DNA of 64,000 bases from positions 88,451,447 through 88,515,446 of the forward strand of contig NC_086180.1 of NCBI RefSeq assembly GCF_023053635.1. Reading direction: 5' to 3'. The DNA is from Elgaria multicarinata webbii. Taxonomy: Eukaryota; Chordata; Lepidosauria; Squamata; Anguidae. Position numbers and translations under genes: made by a program. Below are positions 34,701 to 64,000 of this stretch, piece by piece; position 1 is the first letter of the stretch, and each line of letters starts with the position of its first letter. Below the pieces are notes generated by a model. That model was given only the letters and a program-made list of their open reading frames with translations, had not been told where the DNA came from and searched no databases.

Positions 34701-36144
34701 AGGATAAGCTTTCATGGACTAAACCCCAGTTTGCCAGATACACAAAGTGTCATCCTGAGAGTTGCTCAAACTTTTTTCCTATTTACAAGAGGAAATTTCT
34801 GAATAGTGGGGCAAAGGGGGCTATAAAATAAAGGACGTATGCAAGATTACTATACAAAGCTCAATTAACTTGTCAAGGCCAACTGATAATATAATCATGC
34901 AAATACTACCAGTTCCTAGCTGACTATGTGGAGCAATCAATGCAAAGCATCTTAGAGATTTGGTGGATAAAGTTCGAGGGCTGCTCCCATAGAGATAAAA
35001 AATCTCGAGTGACGCACCATCACAATCCTGAGTGGTACTTTCCATCTAAAATTAATTTGATACTTTAACTGCACAATGCAAAGTATACAGGATCTGCACC
35101 ACAAAGACCCTGAGAGCTAGAATAGCCTCCCCCGACCTGATGGTTAGATTGTGGGATGATGTAAGTTGTAGACCAACACATCTGGTGGGCACCAGGTTGG
35201 GGAAGGCTGTTCTAGTTCTTAGGATCCTAAAGGGAAAAAAAGCTGATGGGGGGGAGCACGGTACTTTTGAGTTAGACTACTATAGATGTTCCACTAATTT
35301 GATTTTGGATATCTTTTCCTATGGTCTTTCTTCTTGCTAAAATCCTGAGTTTTCATCATCAATCCTCCCAGAATGCAGGACACAGAATAATGGGCTCAAG
35401 TTACAGGAAGCCAGATTCGGGCTGGACATCAGGAAAAACTTCCTGACTGTTAGAGCAGTACGACAATGGAACCAGTGATCTAGGGGGGTTGTGGGCTCTC
35501 CCACACTAGAGGCTTTCAAGAGGCATCTGTCAGGGATACTTTGAGGTGGATTCCTGCACTGAGCAGGGGGTTGGACTCGATGGCCCTTTAGGCCCCTTCC
35601 AACTCTGCTATTCTTTGATTCTGTGATTTCTGTGAGCAGCTCTCCTCCGTTCTGAGAAGATCCAAAAAACAAACCACTGTGAAACCGGAAGTTCGTGATC
35701 CAAGGCGAGGAAACGCTTAGCTCTGCCTTCGTCCATGCCCGCATATGGCGGCGTCCACATGGGAGCCCGAAGTGTAGCCCGCCTCGCTTACGGCCTCCCG
35801 CATCTCTATGGGCAGGAAGGCCTGTGCTTGAAGTATCACCCCCTCCCCCCCCCCCGCGAGGCTTCACTACCTCCGGCCGGCCTCCCCCAGGGTCATCGCC
35901 CGCTTTCCCCCCATCACGACGCCCTCCTCCACCCACCGCGGCCTACCTCGAAAGAAGCCTCCAGCTCGTCCACGAGGGTGCTGTTGGGATTTCGCAGACC
36001 TGCCGGGTTCGGAGGAAGGAGCCCCGCCGGGCCCGGGCCCGGGCCCCCGGTGACGACGGGCGGCGGAGGGGGTGGCGGCGGCGGAGGGGGCGGCGGCGGC
36101 CCAGGCCCCTGGTTCCCAAACATCCCACTCAAGCTGGCCGCCAT
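31550..36144 (-). CDS. MED28: MED28, Mediator complex subunit 28 (complete, 4 exons)
   Basis: Exons on the minus strand are 36144-35947, 33484-33418, 32393-32281 and 31747-31550, total 576 nt, giving 191 residues. MED28 is a nuclear head-module subunit of Mediator, which links transcription factors to RNA polymerase II. Order in the protein: a Gly/Pro-rich N-terminus (1-54) with 14 prolines in a row; the conserved [12 protein letters not shown] start of the core; [40 protein letters not shown]; then a coiled coil ending [15 protein letters not shown]. Apart from the N-terminus it is close to what I recall of the 178-residue human protein, so the extra length is mainly the Pro/Gly region. The ATG opens MAASLSGMF, like human MAAPLGGMF. 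LAP3 lies upstream on the same strand; FAM184B converges from the other side. Very sure. Confidence 0.97.
32281..32393 (-). CDS. MED28: MED28 exon 3
   Basis: The acceptor is TATTTAG and the donor GAG|GTAGGT. It codes [20 protein letters not shown] followed by [17 protein letters not shown], the most conserved part of MED28. Confidence 0.97.
33225..33410 (-). mobile_element. LINE or SINE tail in MED28 intron
   Basis: TTAGTATTTAATATCCTACT followed by CCCAAAGCAGCTTACAATTA resembles the reversed tail of squamate LINE/SINE families. It ends a few bases downstream of MED28 exon 2. Confidence 0.4.
33418..33484 (-). CDS. MED28: MED28 exon 2
   Basis: The acceptor is ACTTAG and the donor ACAG|GTAAAC. 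It codes [20 protein letters not shown] then RT plus one base. Sixty-seven nt, phase 0 in and 1 out. Confidence 0.95.
33485..35393 (-). other. MED28 intron 1, mainly unidentified
   Basis: Holds a BovB tail (33,962-34,022, CACGAAGAGTCGGAAGCGAC), a CR1 tail (34,045-34,126, reversed) and half of a foldback repeat at about 35,160-35,210 (CACATCTGGTGGGCACCAGG). I see nothing else in it. Confidence 0.5.
35394..35632 (+). mobile_element. CR1 LINE 3' end
   Basis: It runs GGGCTCAAGTTACAGGAAGC to TCTGCTATTCTTTGATTCTG. It is antisense to MED28 and lies in intron 1 about 310 bases from exon 1. Confidence 0.85.
35947..36144 (-). CDS. MED28: MED28 exon 1
   Basis: Sixty-six codons from ATG (CAT at 36142-36144) to TTCGAG|GTAGGC. 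It encodes the Pro/Gly-rich N-terminus with 14 consecutive prolines (CCG, CCC, CCT and CCA mixed), then [15 protein letters not shown]. It is part of a GC-rich island. Confidence 0.95.
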
Positions 36145-36254
36145 GGCAACGGAGTGGGGGCCGAAGGTGGCTGCTGCGCAGGCGCACGCTCCGTGGCGGG
36201 CGCTGAAAGGAACGGACCACGCGATGAGAGCCATAAAGACATCGCGAGACTCAT

Positions 36255-36330
36255 CGTGGAGGGCGGGGCTAAAGGGACCGGAAGTAGCTCCATGCTGGCT
36301 TGTGCATGCTGGGAATTGTAGGCCTTTTTT
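36255..36330 (-). promoter_or_regulatory. MED28 core promoter: GC box, ETS and ZNF143-like sites
   Basis: Within 180 bases upstream of the MED28 ATG are a GC box (GGGCGGGGC, 36261-36269), an ETS-family site (ACCGGAAGT, 36277-36285) and, on the minus strand, CTACAATTCCCAGCATGC (36322-36305), which fits the known ZNF143/Staf motif. There is no clear TATA box. This is a usual layout for a housekeeping CpG-type promoter. The motifs are seen; that they bind factors is inferred. Confidence 0.6.
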
Positions 36331-36396
36331 TAAAAAAAATAGCAACATGCATATATTTGCGCCTTAAAGCTGGCAACCCCAATACTACTAGTAAAT

Positions 36397-36714
36397 TAGG
36401 GTGACCCTATGAAAAGGAGGACAGGGCTCCTGTACCTTTAACAGTTGTATTGAAAAGGAAATTTCAGCAGGTGTCACTTGTATATATGGGGAACCTGGTG
36501 AAATTCCCTCTTCATCACAAGTTAAAGCTGCAGGAGCCTTGCCCTCTTTTAAATCTGGTCACTCTAGTATAGCTCCTGCAGCTTTAACTGTGGTGGTGAT
36601 GAGGGAATTTCACCAGGTTCTCCATATATACAAATGACTCCTGCTGAAATTCCTTTTTCTATGTAACTGTTAAAGATACAGGAGCCCTGTCCTCCTTTTC
36701 ATAGGGTCACCCTA
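36397..36714. mobile_element. 318-bp palindromic MITE, TIR TAGGGTGACC, 7-bp TSD
   Basis: Both ends read TAGGGTGACCCTATGAAAAG on opposite strands and the pairing continues through most of the element. AGTAAAT flanks it (36390-36396 and 36715-36721). The 7-8 bp duplication suggests a hAT-type source (inference). It sits next to the MED28 promoter. Confidence 0.8.
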
Positions 36715-36721
36715 AGTAAAT

Positions 36722-37200
36722 ATTTATATAGTTTATGAAGTATATGGCGTCTAAAAGCATGTAATGTAGGTGCCAAGCGAACCTCCTTAGGGAGCTCATT
36801 CCCCAGCCGGGGTGCCACAGCAGAGAAGGCCCTCCTCCTGGTAGCCACCTGCCTCACTTCCTTTGGCAGGGGCTTGCGGAGAAGGACCCCTGAAGATGAC
36901 CTTAGGGTCCGGGCAGGTACATATGGGAGGAGGCATTCCTTCAGATAGCCTGGCCCCAAGCCATTTAGGGCTTTAAATCGGGCCTGGGCCTGGACTGGCA
37001 GCCAATGAAGCTGGAAAAGGACTGGCGTGATGTGGTCTTAGAAGCCTTGCAACCATTTATTTATTTATTTTAAACATTTATATCCCACCCTATATCAATA
37101 AGATCTCAGGGCGGCATAGAGATAAAAGCATACAGTTTAAAAACAGTAAATATGCACAGCTAAAAACTGTGTAAACTGAGGAAACTAATAAGCTGATGTA
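36722..37200 (-). mobile_element. L2-type LINE pieces
   Basis: A minus-strand frame reads GYLKECLLPYVPARTLRSSS and APRLGNELPKEVRLAPTLHA, an L2 ORF2 C-terminus. A second reversed tail (TTTATATCCCACCCTATATC) follows at about 37,052. Confidence 0.75.
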
Positions 37201-37985
37201 CACACACTTATGTCAATAAATTCTAATTACTGTCAAACAACTGATGTGGAGGAGAGAACAGTTAATGGTGGCAGTGGAATGGGAAACTGAGGGCCAGGTT
37301 GCTGGGCTGTGGAGCCTAAGGAATAAAGGCGAGACAGGAGCAGCCACAGTAAGCCTAAACCCTCACACACGTCATCAGCACAGGAGGGACTAGTGTAGTC
37401 CTGAGTGCTAGTGGCGTGGATAGTCCTGTCAGGTAGCTTGTGGCCATCACAGGTGAAGCCAAGACGTTGCAGGTGAAGACAGGACCTCACAGTGCCTGTG
37501 TGAACATGGCCACTACTGGTATATACACTTCAAACAGCAAGCACCATCTTTTAATTATTAAGGTTTATTCATTGTGTAATGATAACAGGACTGTGAGGCC
37601 TTGAACAATAGACCTGAGCTGATAACTAACTGCTCCTGTGAGTGGTCCCCTCTTGTAAGCAATTTAAAGCCTGAAGTTAGGGAAACATGAACCATTGCCA
37701 GCTGCTACTTCCATGCCTAGACAAACTGTATGAAGCATCATGTGTCCCTGCTTTCAAATGTATTTATACATGCAAAAAAGAAATGGAAAACTCTTCAGAA
37801 ACAAATTCTATCAAACACTGGAAAAGATATACAGCTTTGGAGATGGAGTCAGGCTGGAGTTGGTGTGGTATAGTTAGGATCCATAACAGAAGGGAAGATG
37901 GGAATAGCAAAACCCCATAAGGGTAACCCAACAATATAGTGGAAAATGAAGAGTAGGATCATGGGGCCAGGTGTAACTTTCAACT
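37201..37985. other. Intergenic between LAP3 and MED28; nothing recognised
   Basis: No gene, RNA or clear repeat was seen in this stretch. Confidence 0.4.
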
Positions 37986-39240
37986 CAGATATCATAAGAA
38001 CGTAAGAAGAGCCCTGAGGCTGGATCAGACCAAGGGGCCATCTAGTCCAGCACTCTGTTCATACAGTGGCCAACCAGCCATCGGCCAGGGATGAACAAGC
38101 AGGACATAATGCAACAGCACCCTCCCACCAATGTTCCCCAGCAACTGGTGGACACAAGATACTGCCTCAGATACTGGAGATAGCACACAACCATCAGAGC
38201 TAGTAGCCATGGATAGCCTTCGCCTCCAGGAATTCTTCCAACCCCCTCCCCACACACACTTTTAAAGCCATCCAAATTGGTGGCCATCACTACATCTTGT
38301 GGTAGTGAGTTCCATAATTTAACTATGCGCTGTGTGAAGAAGTGCTTCCTTTTATTTGTCCTGAATCTCCCACCAATCAGCGTCATGGGATGACCCTGGG
38401 TTCTAAGTATTTTGAGAAAGGGAGAAAAATGTCTCCCTATCCACATTCTCCATACCATGCATAATTTTGTACACCTCTATCATGTCTCTCCTTACCCTCT
38501 TTTTTTCCAAGCTAAACAATCGCAGTTGATGTAACCTTCCCTCATAGGGGACATGCTCCAGCCCCTTAATCATTTTAGTTTCCCTTTTCTTCACTTTTTC
38601 CAGCTCTATAATATCCTTTTTTAGGTGTGGTGACCAGAACTGTACACAGTATTCTAAGTGTGGTCGCACCAAAGACTTTTATAAGGGCAGTATGATACTG
38701 GCCATTTTATTCTCAATTCCTTTTTTTTATAATGCCTAGGAGTTTGCCTTCTTTACAGCAGCCGCACACTGGGTGGACATTTTCATTGAGCTGCTCACCA
38801 CAACCCCAAGATCTCTTTCTTGTTTGATCACTGCCAGCTCAGATCCTATTAGGTTATACTTGAAGTTGGGTTTTTTTGCCCCAACCTTACACTTGTTTAC
38901 ATTGAGCCGCATCTGCCATTTGGACGCCCACTCTCCCAGCTTGGAGAGATCCCTTTGGAGCTCTTCACAATCCCTTTGTGTTATAACAACTTTAAATAAT
39001 TTGGTGTTGTCAGCAAACTAGGCCACTTCACTGCTCACTCCTAATTCCAGATCATTTATGAACAAGTTGAAAATAATTGGCCCCAATACCGATCCCTGTG
39101 GGACCCCATTATTTACTTCCCTCCATTGGGAGAATTGACCATTTATTCCTACTCTCTGCTTTGTTTTTTAAACAGTTACTGGTCCATAAGAGGACCTCTT
39201 CTCTTATTCCATGTCTACTAATACTAATATCAATTTACTG
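37986..39240 (-). mobile_element. CR1-group LINE, C-terminal ORF2 and 3' end
   Basis: Minus-strand frames read MVRPHLEYCVQFWSPHLKKD, DMIEVYKIMHGMENVDRETF and LIGGRFRTNKRKHFFTQRIV, then KLWNSLPQDVVMATNLDGFK. This is a CR1-group ORF2 C-terminus with frame damage. The plus-strand start CATAAGAACGTAAGAAG is its 3' tail. 5' truncated. Confidence 0.88.
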
Positions 39241-39439
39241 TACAAAAACTACTAGCTGTCCTTCGCCAACAACATGGGGGTGATGATAATGATTTATATG
39301 TGGGCTGATAGTAATGACTGAGAATACATCCACTACAGCACTCTTGCAAATTGCTTCATGTAACAAATACTATGTAGCACTCTTGAAAAGTGCTTCATAT
39401 ATCATATATTCTCCCAGCATTTTAACAGTCTATAAATAA

Positions 39440-39628
39440 ATTTTAACTTGGTGTTTTAAATTTGTAATTTTGCATTGCTGCTCTTTTTATCTGGTTGAGC
39501 TTTTATATTGTATTTTATAGTATGGTTTTATACTGTTGTTTTATACTTTGAATGTTTTTAATTTTTGTGAACCGCCCAGAGAGCTCCGGCTATTGGGCGG
39601 TACAGAAATGTAATAAATAAATAAATAA
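39440..39628 (+). mobile_element. L2-type LINE tail
   Basis: It contains GAACCGCCCAGAGAGCTCCG, TATTGGGCGGTACAGAAATG and AATAAATAAATAA. Confidence 0.65.
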
Positions 39629-40068
39629 GCATATTGGTTTCTATCAGTTCTTTCTTACAAGGTTCCACTATATAATTCCACTATCTATTCTCAAGCACAA
39701 TAACCCACACTAAGCCTTCCTATTCAGTATCAGTCTCTCACAGAATCATACACATTTAACTCTCTTGTAATCATACACCTCACTCTCATACGATCATACA
39801 CTTCTGCCTCATATCCCACCCCTGACTTAACTGTCATCCTGTCAGCTCAGACTCTCTCTATATAGAGCGACATTTCTCCAGCTCCTCCCACTCTCACACA
39901 GCCAGCCAATCCAAGCACTACCCCCTCCACCATCCAATCAGCACTCAGGCATTCAACCCCACCACGTTCTCCAACCTGTGAATACAAAGGGTAAGTACAT
40001 TGAAGCCTACTTACTTCCCGGAACTTTATGCATAATATAAACTATAACCTTGCAAATATTTACATTTA

Positions 40069-40283
40069 CGGAGCCAGTGTGGTGTAGTGGCTAAGGTGTT
40101 GGACTGGGAGTTGGGAGATCTGGGTTCTAGTTCCCACTGGGTGACTTTGGGCCAGTCACAGACTCTCAGCCCAACCTACCTCACAGGGTTGTTGTGAAGA
40201 TAAAATGGAGGGGAGGAGAATTATGTAAGCCGCCTTGGGTTCCTTGCAGGAAAAAAGGCAGGATATAAATACAATAATAAATA
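40069..40283 (+). mobile_element. tRNA-derived SINE
   Basis: GAGCCAGTGTGGTGTAGTGG is followed by TTGGACTGGGAGTTGGGAGA, GTGACTTTGGGCCAGTCACA and a GGCAGGATATAAATACAATA tail. Confidence 0.85.
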
Positions 40284-41068
40284 TAAGGCAGCAGAACATC
40301 ACAGGCACACACTTCCCAGTCCCATCACCTCAGTTGATCGATACATATCAGCTGGGGGACGGAGGGGAGGGTTCTCTGCCCGGTCCTGAGAGAGGCTCCT
40401 TCTCAGTGCTGGCACAGGGGAAAGGTCACATTGCTGATCAGCTGCCAATTGGAGAGAAGACCTTTTGCTTCAGGGTGAGGGTGCTGGGGAAGAAACTGGC
40501 ATGTTGAATGAATCAGTGGGCAGTATTCTGCAGGGTACATCTGGGTCTGTGGGCAGTATTTCAAAAGGGACTACACTAGAGATTTATGAAAAGGCAGTTT
40601 TATTTTCCTTGTTTCCAGTATTGAGTTTGCTTTCATCACTCTTGCGGCAGGTAAGTTAACATTTCCAGTGAGCCATCCGAAATGCAAAATCTCTAATTAG
40701 CAGCCAGCCCAGATCCCATACAGGGTTGGTACTTTTGGTCACATTGTACATAACTTAGCAGTTAAGGATTACATTTCATCTGTGAACCAATCTCAGTTAC
40801 GACAGTTGGCATGACCAGCTAGGGTAAAAATGGATCTGGAAGGAGGCACCGGTGGGCTTGAGGGCAACAGTGCAGCCATTAGATGTAATTTCTCTTGGGC
40901 TGCAGCATGAACTTATCAAGCAAGATCAAGCAGGTCCCTCAGGAAACATTCCAGAGAGAACACCATATTCCTACCTCCAGCTTCCTTCAATGCGGCAGTT
41001 AGAGATCAGTACCAACGAATCTTTGCTGAACCAAAGTAGAAATTACCACTCGGACAGTGTTGAATGAA
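40284..41068. other. Intergenic; nothing recognised
   Basis: Short open frames occur on the plus strand, but none has a family match or splice context. Confidence 0.35.
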
Positions 41069-41250
41069 CATAAGAAGCTGCCTTATTCAAGATCAGAACA
41101 TTGGCCCATCTAGCCTAATATTGTCTGCTCTGAATGGCAATGTGTCTTCCAGAACTCAGGCAGGAAAGAATTCTCCAGACCTGACCCTTGAATTGGAAGT
41201 GCCAGGGACTGAATGGGGACCTTCTGCAAACAAAGAGATGGTGACATGAC
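41069..41250 (-). mobile_element. tRNA-related SINE fragment
   Basis: CATAAGAAGCTGCCTTATTC runs to GGGACTGAATGGGGACCTTC, the reverse of a tRNA-like head (compare 48,945). Confidence 0.5.
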
Positions 41251-41720
41251 AATATTCTAGCTTCAGATCTGTTTTAATGTTTGATCAAAACACGTATAAA
41301 CAAACATCCTCAAATGCTGAGCTCATTAGAAAAACAACAAAGACTCAACAACTGGAAGTTTTCAAGTTAATATTTATTGTTTGTGACAATTTTGTATATT
41401 CAATCTGAATTATAAAGTGATTGATCCTTCAGTATTAAATGTATAAACCAAGTTCTGGGAAGTATTTTTTATCAGTAGAATATAAAAGGAGAGAGTAAAA
41501 GGTCCTTGCTCTGTAAGAACTTTTACAAACTGAATTTCTAGGCCGTCATTATAGTATTTTTTAAAAAATATGCAGAGATATCCGTGTTGTGGATATTCTT
41601 TTCCATTTAGAATTTTATTAGTATGTTCACTAGACATCAGTTCAGTACTTCAGCAATTTTTAAATTATCACAAACTGATTTTAAGGCTAGAGGTTACACA
41701 ATCGCAGAACTAACTACTTT

Positions 41721-63507
<21,787 letters not shown>

Positions 63508-63641
63508 GGTCGCCTCCGCCCAGCAGCGGCCACGCGGAGCCGGGGAGGAAGGGCCGCCTTGGACAGGAAGGGCAACCCCGTGCGCTCGCCTCGCCTCGCC
63601 TCCTCTCTGGTGGGGAGCCGCCGCCCGCTTCCAGCAGCTTT
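63508..63641 (-). promoter_or_regulatory. LAP3 promoter region, GC-rich
   Basis: About 130 bases of GC-rich sequence lie between the LAP3 ATG and a LINE tail that starts at 63642. With exon 1 and the start of intron 1 it makes a CpG island of about 500 bases (63,150-63,640). No TATA box is evident. Transcription presumably starts here. Confidence 0.5.
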
Positions 63642-64000
63642 ATAATTTATTATTTATTTATTTATTACATTTCTATACCGCCCAATAGCTGGAGCTCTCT
63701 GGGTGGTTCACAAAAATTAAAAACATTCAAAGTATAAAACAACAGTATAAAACCATAATATAAAATACAATATAAAAGCTCAACCAGATCAAAACAGCAG
63801 GAATGCAAAATTACGAATTTAAAACACCAAGTTAAAATTTATTTATAGACTGTTAAAATGCTGGGAGAATAAAAAGGTGTTCACCTGGCGTCTAAAAGCA
63901 TATAATGTAGGTGCCAAGCGAACCTCCTTAAGGAGCTCATTCCACAGCCGGGGTGCCACAGCAAAGAAGGCCCTCCTCCTGGTAGCCACCTGCCTCACTT
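63642..64000 (-). mobile_element. L2-type LINE 3' end just upstream of LAP3
   Basis: TTATTTATTTATTACATTTC, then ACCGCCCAATAGCTGGAGCT, then complement of L2 C-terminal codons (GTGCCAAGCGAACCTCCTTA, as at 36,770). It continues past the window end. Confidence 0.75.

Noticed and set aside
35695-36367. Long plus-strand frames over 200 codons
   Set aside because: They are shadows of MED28 exon 1 in a GC-rich island, where stop codons are rare. They have no family features.

Overview
The window looks like nuclear DNA of a squamate reptile, probably a lizard. Three points support this. Protein-coding exons are split by long introns. The repeats are the typical squamate set: CR1, L2 and BovB-type LINE fragments, tRNA-derived SINEs that include Sauria SINEs, and many foldback DNA transposons. 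The gene order FAM184B, MED28, LAP3 is the order known from tetrapods (human chromosome 4p15). The species cannot be read from the sequence.

Layout. Positions 1-9525 hold no exon I can support. They are probably FAM184B intron or 5' flank, filled with old LINE and foldback elements. From 9526 to 27569 (+ strand) lie eleven exons coding the last 523 residues or so of FAM184B, a coiled-coil protein of unknown function; its 5' exons lie to the left of the window. MED28, a subunit of the Mediator transcription complex, has four exons on the minus strand (36144 down to 31550) that join to a 191-residue protein. LAP3, the cytosolic leucine aminopeptidase, has thirteen exons on the minus strand (63507 down to 41721) that join to a 534-residue protein with every metal-binding and catalytic residue in place. 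FAM184B and MED28 converge tail to tail. LAP3 and MED28 point the same way, with LAP3 upstream. All proposed exons keep one open frame across phase-compatible splice sites, so the three genes look functional. They do not form a pathway: the arrangement is conserved synteny, not an operon.

The GC-rich first exons of MED28 (about 35,690-36,330) and LAP3 (about 63,090-63,640) mark the two promoters in the window. The MED28 promoter has GC-box, ETS and ZNF143-like motifs in a row. LAP3 intron 1 holds a 60-bp near-perfect palindrome made of two head-to-head ZNF143-like sites.

No RNA gene, CRISPR array or prokaryotic feature was found. No endogenous retrovirus could be supported. The window is ordinary vertebrate DNA and I did not find a new multi-gene system. 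The most notable structures are several foldback transposon families that share a GGC/GGG-starting inverted repeat and 3-bp target duplications, and a 722-bp hAT element with a C-terminal transposase reading frame that has jumped into one of them.
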